Positions 25,813 through 33,850 of a DNA stretch of 64,000 bases are shown here, in pieces. Positions within the stretch are counted from its first letter, which is position 1, and every line of letters begins with the position of its first letter. The stretch covers positions 124,001 through 188,000 of the forward strand of contig JALNYZ010000003.1 in the NCBI GenBank assembly GCA_023229575.1, read 5' to 3'. Below the pieces are notes generated by a model that was given only the letters and a program-made list of their open reading frames with translations, did not search any database and was not told the origin of the DNA. Origin of the DNA: Prolixibacteraceae bacterium. Lineage in GTDB: Bacteria; Bacteroidota; Bacteroidia; Bacteroidales; Prolixibacteraceae. The translations under genes were made by a program, and so were the position numbers.

Positions 25813-26779
25813 AAAACATTCCGGGTTTGCCATTGCCATTGCCTGGCCCGAAACATATTGTAAACAGCCCGGCAATTGGTACGATGGTTTAGCAAACTTT
25901 CTTGGAATAAGCGATAACCATTACTACAAAGTTGGTCATGCGGCTGTGGTCCTGGTTGATTCTGAAACAAGTAAATGCCATTATTTTGATTTTGGCAGAT
26001 ATCATGCACCGTTTCAACATGGAAGGGTACGCAGTGAACAGACTGACGATGGTTTAAAAATGGGAACGGTAGCCCTGATTTCAGAGGATGGCCATAAGCT
26101 CGAAAATTTTGAAGAAATACTAACAGAATTGCAGCTCAACCAGGAATGTCATGGTGAAGGCGAGATTCATGCTTCCTATTGCAGCATCAATTTCCAGGAT
26201 GCTTTTGGTAAGGCTTCGTATCTTCAGCAAATAAGCCCGATTCCTTATGGACCGTTTAAATACAAAGGAAGTAACTGTTCACGGTTTGTAAATACTACCA
26301 TCCTGGCGGGGAAACCCTCTTGGGATGCTTCAATCAAACTGAACTATTTGGTACCGTTTACACCAATGCCCTTAAACAATGTAAATTCCCTCGGAAGCAA
26401 ATTGGTGCACCCCAAGCGATTGACCAATGATGCTTTCTGCCCGGGAGCGATATCAGATAAAAGCAAACTAAAAAGGACATTGCCTCAACCATCCAGACCA
26501 GAAAACATTCCCGAATCTGCACAATGGTTAAGTGGTGAAGGCTCCGGCTCATGGTTTTCTATAAGTCAGCTTGAAACCAACAAATACGCTATTAGCCGCT
26601 TTGGCCCAATAGGTGAAATGGAATGCAAGGGCGAATTTAATGTAAGCAACGACCAGACGTTTGATATCAGTCAGCCTTTTCGTTTTGAACATTTGAGCCA
26701 TTGCCAAAAAATTAAGGTTAGACAGAAAACCCAAATAATTGAATTCCATCGGATTGGTCTACCTAGCATTGCAATATAA
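25799..26779 (+). CDS. DUF6695 family protein, possible papain-like fold
   Basis: A 326-residue cytosolic protein whose ATG lies inside the end of the decarboxylase gene, so the two are translationally coupled. The N-terminal two thirds match the DUF6695 pattern (FAIAIAWPETYCKQPGNWYD; CHYFDFGRYHAPFQHGRVRS; YGPFKYKGSNCSRFVNTTIL). A His in KVGHAAVVLVD (His47) and a Cys in GSNCSRFV (Cys160) are placed as in permuted papain-like folds (NlpC/P60, LRAT, DUF4105). I infer a Cys-His hydrolase or acyltransferase fold; no activity is known. The last 100 residues form a separate strand-rich segment. Confidence 0.7.
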   Translation: MWRHKKHSGFAIAIAWPETYCKQPGNWYDGLANFLGISDNHYYKVGHAAVVLVDSETSKCHYFDFGRYHAPFQHGRVRSEQTDDGLKMGTVALISEDGHKLENFEEILTELQLNQECHGEGEIHASYCSINFQDAFGKASYLQQISPIPYGPFKYKGSNCSRFVNTTILAGKPSWDASIKLNYLVPFTPMPLNNVNSLGSKLVHPKRLTNDAFCPGAISDKSKLKRTLPQPSRPENIPESAQWLSGEGSGSWFSISQLETNKYAISRFGPIGEMECKGEFNVSNDQTFDISQPFRFEHLSHCQKIKVRQKTQIIEFHRIGLPSIAI

Positions 26780-26826
26780 TATACCTCAATGGATTGCTTG
26801 TAACCCAAGCATGTAAATCCTGCCGG

Positions 26827-26858
26827 TTGTCAGGATTTTGTTTTTTATCGACTGTTGG
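26827..26858 (+). promoter_or_regulatory. Putative ECF-sigma promoter of the rhodanese-thioredoxin gene
   Basis: TTGTCAGG (26827-26834), 14 nt, then CGACTGTTGG (26849-26858), 27 nt before the ATG at 26886. This is the fifth copy of the motif. The longer in-frame start at 26838 would lie inside the promoter, which argues for ATG 26886. Confidence 0.65.
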
Positions 26859-26885
26859 TATAACAACATTAAAAGCAAAATAACA

Positions 26886-27611
26886 ATGAAACGAATTGCA
26901 ATAGCTATTTCATTTGTTCTGATATCCCTTTTGGCCATTTCACAGAATGCAGTTATTAAACAGGTAAGTCCGGGTCAATTTCAGCAGCTCATTAAAAACC
27001 CAAAGGGAATATTGTTGGATGTCCGTACGCACTCTGAGTATGGTAACGGTCATATAGCCAATTCGGGACAGCTAAATTATTATGCGTTGGATTTTAGAAA
27101 AAGGTTACTCCTCTTGCCGAAAAGCGATCCAATTTTTCTCTATTGCAACACGGGTTACCGGAGCCAAAAAGCAGCCGAAATACTTGCAGAAAATGGGCAT
27201 CAAAATGTTTACAACCTGGAGCATGGCATCATGGATTGGGAATTAAAAAATCTGCCGGTTGTTGTTGATCCTGGTGCACGTCCGGATACCGATAACAAGA
27301 TGGGTTTTTCTGAATATGCGAAGTTGATCCAGTCTAAAGAGCTTGTCTTTATAGATTTCTATGCACCTTGGTGCGGCCCCTGCCGAAAAATGATGCCCAT
27401 GATGGATAGTCTCAAGGTGGAATATCAGAACCGTATAAACATCGTAAAAGTAAATGTTGATGCAAGTAAAAGTCTTGTTAAGGAGCTGAAGTTGGTAGGT
27501 GTGCCGTTCCTGGCCGTTTACAAAAGCGGGAAATTACTTTATTCTAAAAATGGTGCTGTAAGCAGAAGTGAACTGACAGGGGTGTTTCTATCGAATCTTG
27601 CAAAAGATTAA
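26886..27611 (+). CDS. Exported rhodanese-thioredoxin fusion protein
   Basis: A 241-residue protein with a signal peptide (about 1-20). A rhodanese domain (about 26-125) has catalytic Cys87 in IFLYCNTGYRS and the substrate loop GILLDVRTHSEY. A thioredoxin domain (about 140-240) has active site C-G-P-C (163-166, FYAPWCGPCRKMM) and cis-Pro loop LVGVPFLAVYKSGKLL. The fusion could move sulfane sulfur from a donor onto the rhodanese Cys and release it by the built-in thioredoxin. It ends the series of ECF-motif genes and matches the sulfur theme of the upstream operon. Confidence 0.88.
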   Translation: MKRIAIAISFVLISLLAISQNAVIKQVSPGQFQQLIKNPKGILLDVRTHSEYGNGHIANSGQLNYYALDFRKRLLLLPKSDPIFLYCNTGYRSQKAAEILAENGHQNVYNLEHGIMDWELKNLPVVVDPGARPDTDNKMGFSEYAKLIQSKELVFIDFYAPWCGPCRKMMPMMDSLKVEYQNRINIVKVNVDASKSLVKELKLVGVPFLAVYKSGKLLYSKNGAVSRSELTGVFLSNLAKD

Positions 27612-27703
27612 ATCATTGCTTGTAGGTGTTTTTGTTTTACACCGGGAGATTAGGTGTTGAGCTTTATTCTACTATTTTTGTCCGTTCATTTTTAAATTGA
27701 TTT

Positions 27704-28450
27704 ATGAGATTGTTGATTCTACTCTTCCCCATCTTCTTCCTCTGTTCGGGAATGAATCCTGAGACCTACCGGGAGAAGCAGATGAAGTATACCAGGGTGC
27801 GGGAAGCCTATGATCTGAAAGGGAAAATTGTAGACAAAACGCTTTCCGCACACTCCATTTCACCCGCTAGCCTAAGGATTTACCTCCGCGCCTTCAAAAC
27901 AGAAAAAAAGGTGGAGTTGTGGGCCAAAAACAGTTGCGACTCCTTCTATACAATGGTTAAGGAGTTTCCCATCTGTGATCTCTCAGGTGATGTCGGGGCG
28001 AAGCGGCGATCACGTGATTTGCAGGTTCCGGAAGGGTTTTACCATATCTCCGGTCTGAACCCTTACAGCAAGTACTATTTGTCAATGAAGGTCAACTACC
28101 CGAACGCATCAGACAGCATAAGAGGTGTTCGCAGGCATTTGGGAAACAATATTTTTATTCACGGTTCCTGCATCTCTTCAGGATGCCTTGCCATGACAGA
28201 TGATAGGATCAGGGAACTTTATGTCTATTGTGTGGAGGCCTACAACGCCGGACAGGAAGAGATAGGTCTGACCATATTCCCGGCAAAGCTTACAGATACT
28301 ACCTATTCCAGGTTTTTATCCAGGTACAGTAAGTATAAGGATGATGTCGCTTTGTGGGGCGATCTCAAAAAGAGTTACGATCTTTTTGACCAAAAAAAGG
28401 TGCCTCCAACTGTCAGGTTCCTGCCTGACGGGAAGCATGAGGTAAAGTGA
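27704..28450 (+). CDS. L,D-transpeptidase (YafK-like) family protein
   Basis: A 248-residue exported protein with an N-terminal hydrophobic segment ending in FFLCSG (possible lipobox). The catalytic YkuD motif is IFIHGSCISSGCLAMTD, with His and the nucleophilic Cys in S-S-G-C, as in the YafK/DpaA branch. That branch includes enzymes that cleave or form links between peptidoglycan and outer-membrane lipoprotein or act as amidases. The region VPEGFYHISGLNPYSKYYLS precedes the catalytic loop. A -7-like box, TATTTTTG, lies at 27673-27680. Confidence 0.85.
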   Translation: MRLLILLFPIFFLCSGMNPETYREKQMKYTRVREAYDLKGKIVDKTLSAHSISPASLRIYLRAFKTEKKVELWAKNSCDSFYTMVKEFPICDLSGDVGAKRRSRDLQVPEGFYHISGLNPYSKYYLSMKVNYPNASDSIRGVRRHLGNNIFIHGSCISSGCLAMTDDRIRELYVYCVEAYNAGQEEIGLTIFPAKLTDTTYSRFLSRYSKYKDDVALWGDLKKSYDLFDQKKVPPTVRFLPDGKHEVK

Positions 28451-28513
28451 TTGTTCAGGATAATGAAATACTTTGTCGGATCAGGTCGGGGCGATTGGTC
28501 GTGATTCCGGTTA

Positions 28514-30907
28514 TCAGGTCAATGAAGACGAAATTCTTATGTGCTTGATGATCATCTCCAACAGCGATTCCATCTTTATGGGTTTCCCAATATAATCATT
28601 GCAGCCTGATTTTCTTACCAGATCCTGATCATTGGAGAAAACATATGCACTCTGGGCAATGATAGGAATTTCCGGTTTTATTTGTTTGATAATCTTTATA
28701 GCCTCAAAGCCATCCATGACAGGCATTTTTAAATCCATAAGCACCAATTGTAATTCGGGTGTGGTAATTACAATATCTACAGCCTCTTGGCCATTTCTTG
28801 CAAAAAACAAATTGGCTTTTTCATTTTCCAGCATCTTCCTTAGCACCAACATGCTGTTAACATCATCTTCAGCGATTAAGATATTGACATTTTGCAACCT
28901 CCCGCCCGTTTTTTTCTTAATCTGTATCTCGGCATGTCTTGATAACGATAAACTGTATGGAATAATGAAAAGGAACTTCGCACCTTTGCCAAGTTCCGAT
29001 TTCACCCACATTTTACCACCGAGCTTCGCGATAAATGCTTTGGAGATGGCAAGTCCCAACCCGGCACCTTCAAAATTTCGGGCTAGTGACATATCAACTT
29101 GTCTGAAACGCTCAAAAATGATTTCACTCATTTCAGGTGCAACACCTATGCCGGTATCAGAAACATAAAACTCCAAAACATTTTTCTTAAGTTGATATCC
29201 AAAATCGATGGTCCCGGCTGAGGTGAATTTTATCGCGTTTTTAATGAGGTTGGACAATACCTGCGTTAATTTTGTCTTGTCTGTTTCAATCAGGCAAAAA
29301 TGATCGGGGAGGCCAGGATGGTAATTCAATTGTAAACCTTTGGATTCTGATTCGGGTTTGAAAATTGTATGAAGGTGCCTCAGTAATTCGTTCACATCCG
29401 TCTCCTGCATGTAAAGTTCAATCTGCCCGGTTTCAATTTTCGAAATATTGACGATATCATTGATAATGTTTAGCATTCGCTGGCCGCTTTGCTCGATAAT
29501 CAGAATAAATTCTTGCTGCTCTTTATCAGATAAATGAGGGCTTTTCAGCAATTCTGAAAATCCGAGTATGCCATTCATCGGTGTGCGTATTTCATGGCTC
29601 ATATTTTGTAAAAAGGCTGTTTTAAGGCTATCGTTCTCCTCGGCTTTTTCCTTGGCAACGATTAATTGATGGTTGGTCTGTACAAGCTCTTTGTTCAATT
29701 GCAAGTATTCTATATTTTGTTCTTTTAATTGCCTGCTTTTTTGTTTGAGTAAAAGTTTGTTCTCCTTGCTGATTGATATATCCTTACAATTGCAATAGAC
29801 CAAGCCGTTGGGTAATAAAACAGCATTGAAATCAGATGAAATATGATCTCCGTTTTTACTTATCAGTTCTATCTCCACAAATATTTTACCTTTGTCGAGT
29901 ACCTCTTCAAAAAGATCATGAAACTGATGACGTTTGTTTTTTGGAACGAGGTCTGCAATAGATTTTTGTTTGATTTCTTCTTCCGTATAGCCAACCATTT
30001 CAGTTACTGCCTTGTTCAAAAAAAGATACCTGCCATTATGATCTAAAATGAATATGGCTTCAGCGGATTTCTCCATGATCAGATTGAATCTCTCCTCGCT
30101 TTGATGGTGGGCTAACTCTGCATTTTTTCGCTTGGTTATGTCTCTGATATTACATTGAATCACATTTTTATCATTCTCTTTATACAGGTTGCTGACAAAT
30201 TCCACATTGATCTTTTTCCCATGGGCAGTTTCAAGTGGCAGATTTTCATAACGCACATATTCTTTTACCTGTAACTCCTTGAATTTGTCATAATTGGCAA
30301 GAATATCCTTGAAAAATCCGATTTCCCAAATTTCCTTTTCAAGAAATTGATCCTTGTCATAACCCAGCAAGTCGATCAAAAATGGATTGACATCCATAAT
30401 CATTCCTGTTTCTGCATCCAGAATGATAATTCCATCTTTTGCCGTTTCAAATAGCCTGCGATACCTTGTTTCAGAGGTTTTTAGCAATTCTTCAACCAGT
30501 TTTCGGTCGCTAATATCAATGACAAGACCAGCAACGATGAGTGGTTTTCCGTTGCCGTCCCTTTTTGCGACTTCCCCATGATCGTAAACCCATTTATAAC
30601 CATCCGATTTGGTCAAGATCCGGTACTCGGCTTCATATTTATCAATGTCCCCTTCCAGGTGGCTTTTCATCGCATCCGTAATCCTCACGGCATCCTCAGG
30701 ATGGATGAGCGAGATAAAATCGCTGTTATTTTTAAATGCTTCACATGGGTAGCCCAACATCTCCGCTTTGCGTTTCCCAAAAGCAACACCTCCCGAAATC
30801 AGGTCCATTTTCCACCATGCCATGTTTGCTGCCTTCATGGCAAGTTCAATGGCTGCATTGTTCTTACGATCCAGTATTGCTGATTTTGACGTATTGCGAT
30901 TACGCAT
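28514..30907 (-). CDS. Cytoplasmic hybrid histidine kinase: three PAS, HisKA, HATPase, receiver
   Basis: A 797-residue hybrid sensor kinase with no membrane helix. Three PAS/PAC units (about 15-135, 140-260, 265-385) contain typical GYPCEAFKNNSDFISLIHPE, DGIIILDAETGMIMDVNPF and AIFILDHNGRYLFLNKAVTE. A coiled linker follows, then HisKA with NMSHEIRTPMNGILGFSELL (phospho-His), HATPase with NLIKNAIKFTSAG and DTGIGV, and a C-terminal receiver (phospho-Asp in VLMDLKMPVMDGFEAIK). With no output domain, phosphate must pass to an unlinked phosphotransfer protein or regulator. The signal is intracellular and unknown. Confidence 0.9.
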   Translation of the reverse strand: MRNRNTSKSAILDRKNNAAIELAMKAANMAWWKMDLISGGVAFGKRKAEMLGYPCEAFKNNSDFISLIHPEDAVRITDAMKSHLEGDIDKYEAEYRILTKSDGYKWVYDHGEVAKRDGNGKPLIVAGLVIDISDRKLVEELLKTSETRYRRLFETAKDGIIILDAETGMIMDVNPFLIDLLGYDKDQFLEKEIWEIGFFKDILANYDKFKELQVKEYVRYENLPLETAHGKKINVEFVSNLYKENDKNVIQCNIRDITKRKNAELAHHQSEERFNLIMEKSAEAIFILDHNGRYLFLNKAVTEMVGYTEEEIKQKSIADLVPKNKRHQFHDLFEEVLDKGKIFVEIELISKNGDHISSDFNAVLLPNGLVYCNCKDISISKENKLLLKQKSRQLKEQNIEYLQLNKELVQTNHQLIVAKEKAEENDSLKTAFLQNMSHEIRTPMNGILGFSELLKSPHLSDKEQQEFILIIEQSGQRMLNIINDIVNISKIETGQIELYMQETDVNELLRHLHTIFKPESESKGLQLNYHPGLPDHFCLIETDKTKLTQVLSNLIKNAIKFTSAGTIDFGYQLKKNVLEFYVSDTGIGVAPEMSEIIFERFRQVDMSLARNFEGAGLGLAISKAFIAKLGGKMWVKSELGKGAKFLFIIPYSLSLSRHAEIQIKKKTGGRLQNVNILIAEDDVNSMLVLRKMLENEKANLFFARNGQEAVDIVITTPELQLVLMDLKMPVMDGFEAIKIIKQIKPEIPIIAQSAYVFSNDQDLVRKSGCNDYIGKPIKMESLLEMIIKHIRISSSLT

Positions 30908-31388
30908 ATCTTATTCTTTTGGGCGCTGAATAAAAATAAAAGATGTTCAACTGACTCAAGGTAGGCAATTGCTTCACAGTTAATATTATACAATTCTGAA
31001 TATATTTTGCATAATTCACACATCCAGGGATATTTACTGTTGAGGATGATGATTTATCGAAGAAATACCTAAATGTGCAGCCTGTGAAATTGAAAAGCCA
31101 TTAGCAGTAGCCAGGATCTTGTCACTTTGGGGATTAGCCCACGGTGGTAATATTTCAGACAGGCCTCCACCCAATGGAAACCAAATATCAGTAATTTACG
31201 TATAGGCAGACAATGTTTGATGGCCAGTTAAAGAATGGTGAAAATAGCCTTGAATTTTTTTGGTAAATTATTTCTCCTTAAGAGAAGCTATTGAAATTGT
31301 TAATTAAATTTGAGGCCAGCAATTTTTCTTAAATTTATCTGGTTGATCAGAAGCAAATTTATTGAACTTTATCTGTTGGATTATAAAA
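30908..31388. other. Intergenic region between divergent kinase and START genes
   Basis: About 480 nt. No gene is supported. One frame near 31055-31200 (plus) reads EIPKCAACEIEKPLAVARIL and ends in a stop after about 43 codons, with stops immediately upstream and no start. The C-x-x-C might be a scrap of a zinc-ribbon gene but I do not call it. The rest is AT-rich promoter DNA. Confidence 0.35.
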
Positions 31389-32012
31389 ATGTTGAATTAT
31401 ATGTTGTTCATCAGATCATTGTTGGTATATTTTCTAATCTTTAACATCAATACGGGTGTAACTACGGATTGGAAATTAAGGAGGGAAGAGTCAGGCGTTA
31501 AAATATTTACCAGGAATGTCGCCGGTTCGCCTTTTGAAGAGTTTAGGGCCACTGTTACAATCCCCAATACTACTTTGACCAGGGTTTTGGATGTGATTAC
31601 AGATGTGAAGAATTACCCCAGGAATTTTCCAAATTGCAGTGGAGCGGAAGTATTGGAACAGAAAGGTAAATACAACGATATCCATTACATAACCATACCA
31701 ACTCCATGGCCGGTTGCCGACAGGGATGCAATCTATGAGGCAACCACTACATTTTCCGAAAATGGCAAGCATGCGAGGATCCAGTTGACCCCCCGAGGTG
31801 ATTACTGGCAGGAACATAAGGGATTTATCAGGGTGTACAAAGGTTCCGGTTTTTGGGACCTTCATGAGATTGCTACGGGTACGGTTCAGGTAGTTTACCA
31901 GTTTCATGCTGATCCGGCAGGCGAGATTCCGGCATGGTTGGCCAACAGCGTTATTGTTTCCAATCCGCTGAGGACCCTGGAAAGTTTAAGAAACATCGCG
32001 ACGAAAATATGA
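31389..32012 (+). CDS. START domain protein, exported
   Basis: A 207-residue protein with an N-terminal hydrophobic signal segment (about 5-22). A START lipid-binding domain follows: DWKLRREESGVKIFTRNVAG, TRVLDVITDVKNYPRNFPNC, ITIPTPWPVADRDAIYEATT and IPAWLANSVIVSNPLRTLES. Bacterial START proteins bind lipids or other hydrophobic ligands; the ligand here is unknown. ATG 31389 is preferred over 31362 because it directly precedes the signal peptide. It is unrelated in sequence to the SRPBCC protein at 17160, although the folds belong to the same superfamily. Confidence 0.82.
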   Translation: MLNYMLFIRSLLVYFLIFNINTGVTTDWKLRREESGVKIFTRNVAGSPFEEFRATVTIPNTTLTRVLDVITDVKNYPRNFPNCSGAEVLEQKGKYNDIHYITIPTPWPVADRDAIYEATTTFSENGKHARIQLTPRGDYWQEHKGFIRVYKGSGFWDLHEIATGTVQVVYQFHADPAGEIPAWLANSVIVSNPLRTLESLRNIATKI

Positions 32013-32191
32013 GTCCCTTTGACGGGGTTCACCTTTACGGAGAACAATCATCATAAATACACTTGTACTCTTTGTATGCAAGTGTTTTTTGTTTTTATAC
32101 CGGAATGCAAAATCAGGTAATAAAGTATTGATCTGTCCCTTCAAAATTGGTTCAAAAGCTGTATTTTTATAGAAACAATAAACTCATCCGT

Positions 32192-32632
32192 ATGAGTCCC
32201 CAGATTGAAAGCTTTATCAATACGAAGCGCATTGCAGTGGTTGGCTTCTCCCGTACAGGGAAGAAATTCGGGAACATGGCCGGTAAGGAGTTGATTGCAA
32301 GAGGTTATGAAATTTATCCGGTTCATCCTACTGCGACCGAAATAGATGGGATCATCTGCCATCCTAACCTGAAAAGCCTGGAAGGAAAGGCCGATGCCCT
32401 GTTGGTTTCTATCCCGGCGACAAAGGTTCCTCCGGTGCTGGAAGAGGCTGCTCAGGTTGGTTTGAATAATATTTGGTTACAGCAGGGATCCTGGTCAAGC
32501 GAAGTCCAACAAACGGCCGACAGGCTTGGTTTACCCGTTGTGAGCAAAAAGTGTATCCTCATGTATGCCCCTCCGGTTACTTCGATCCACAAGTTTCACC
32601 GGACCATCAAATCAATTTTTGGAGGATTATGA
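32192..32632 (+). CDS. CoA-binding (YccU-like) Rossmann protein
   Basis: A 146-residue single-domain CoA-binding protein: IAVVGFSRTGKKFGNMAGKE, then YPVHPTATEIDGIICHPNLK and DALLVSIPATKVPPVLEEAA. This matches the CoA_binding_2 family related to the N-terminal domain of succinyl-CoA synthetase alpha, without the catalytic His domain. ATG 32192 fits the homology start; an earlier frame opening at 32147 does not. It precedes the LhgO gene by 15 nt and is probably co-transcribed with it. Function is unknown. Confidence 0.88.
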   Translation: MSPQIESFINTKRIAVVGFSRTGKKFGNMAGKELIARGYEIYPVHPTATEIDGIICHPNLKSLEGKADALLVSIPATKVPPVLEEAAQVGLNNIWLQQGSWSSEVQQTADRLGLPVVSKKCILMYAPPVTSIHKFHRTIKSIFGGL

Positions 32633-32647
32633 ATAAAAAACATATTT

Positions 32648-33850
32648 ATGCATTTTGATTACCTGATTGTTGGGGGAGGAGTAGTAGGTTTGGCCATTGC
32701 AAGGGAGTTGAGGAGCAGGTTCCCCGGTTCCGGGATCGCCGTGCTGGAAAAGGAAGCTGATGTTGCCTATCATGGCAGTGGCCGGAACAGCGGCGTATTG
32801 CATGCCGGATTTTATTATTCGGCTGATACCCTGAAGGCAAAATTCACCAGGGAGGGTAACCGGCAGTTAAGGGAATATTGCTATGCCAACAACCTAAAGA
32901 TCAATGAGTGCAAAAAGGTAGTCGTGGCAAAGGACGAAAGCGAACTCCCTGCTCTTTTTGAACTTGAAAAAAGGGGGAAAATCAATGGCGTTGAGGTTAA
33001 ATTGATTGATGAAAAGGAGTTGTTTGATATTGACCCCAACGTAAAGACATCTAAACACGCCTTGTACTCGCCCAATACCGCCACGGTGGATCCTACCGAA
33101 GTTACACATACCATTAAAAATGAACTGAAAGCCAAAGGGATAGCGTTCTTTTTTGGTGAAGGATATCAATCCAGGATGGAGGGGAACCACATCAAAACCA
33201 CTTTTGGCAATACTTTTACTGCCACAAAGATCATCAATGCAGCAGGATTGTATGCGGATAAAGTAGCCAATGACTTCGGCTTTTCGGAAAAATATACCAT
33301 TATTCCGTTCAAAGGGGTCTATCTGAAATATCATGGGAATGAAATCCCGGTTACGACCAATGTCTATCCCGTTCCAAACCTGAAAAATCCATGGCTGGGG
33401 GTGCATTTTACAGTTACCGTTGACGGAACGGTAAAAATCGGACCAACTTCCACACCTGCCTTCTGGCGGGAAAATTACCATGGATTCGACCGGTTCAGTC
33501 CTGCTGAAATGACCAGTATTCTATCCTGGGAAGCATCCCTGTTCCTGAGAAATTCATTTAACTTCAGGAACATCGCCCTGGAGGAGATAAAAAAATACAA
33601 GAAGAGCTATTTTGCCGGTCTGGCGCAGGATCTGGTACATAAAATCGATGTGAAAGGCTTCACCGAATGGGGGAAACCAGGCATCAGGGCACAACTGCTC
33701 AACAAGCAAACGAGGGAGTTGATCATGGATTTCGTGGTGGAAGGAGACGAGGATTCCATCCATGTATTAAACGCTGTATCTCCAGCATTTACATGCTCTT
33801 TCCCGTTTGCCGCCTGGGTGGTGGACAATTATATAATTAACCATGGATAA
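32648..33850 (+). CDS. lhgO: L-2-hydroxyglutarate oxidase (LhgO)
   Basis: A 400-residue FAD-dependent DAO-family enzyme. The FAD-binding Rossmann motif is at the N-terminus (YLIVGGGVVGLAIARELRSR), and YHGSGRNSGVLHAGFYYSAD is the LhgO hallmark around the flavin. YSPNTATVDPTEVTHTI and the C-terminal NAVSPAFTCSFPFAAWVVD complete the fold. The enzyme oxidises L-2-hydroxyglutarate to 2-oxoglutarate, passing electrons to the quinone pool, and so recovers a metabolic side product. It overlaps the downstream aminotransferase by 8 nt. Confidence 0.92.
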   Translation: MHFDYLIVGGGVVGLAIARELRSRFPGSGIAVLEKEADVAYHGSGRNSGVLHAGFYYSADTLKAKFTREGNRQLREYCYANNLKINECKKVVVAKDESELPALFELEKRGKINGVEVKLIDEKELFDIDPNVKTSKHALYSPNTATVDPTEVTHTIKNELKAKGIAFFFGEGYQSRMEGNHIKTTFGNTFTATKIINAAGLYADKVANDFGFSEKYTIIPFKGVYLKYHGNEIPVTTNVYPVPNLKNPWLGVHFTVTVDGTVKIGPTSTPAFWRENYHGFDRFSPAEMTSILSWEASLFLRNSFNFRNIALEEIKKYKKSYFAGLAQDLVHKIDVKGFTEWGKPGIRAQLLNKQTRELIMDFVVEGDEDSIHVLNAVSPAFTCSFPFAAWVVDNYIINHG

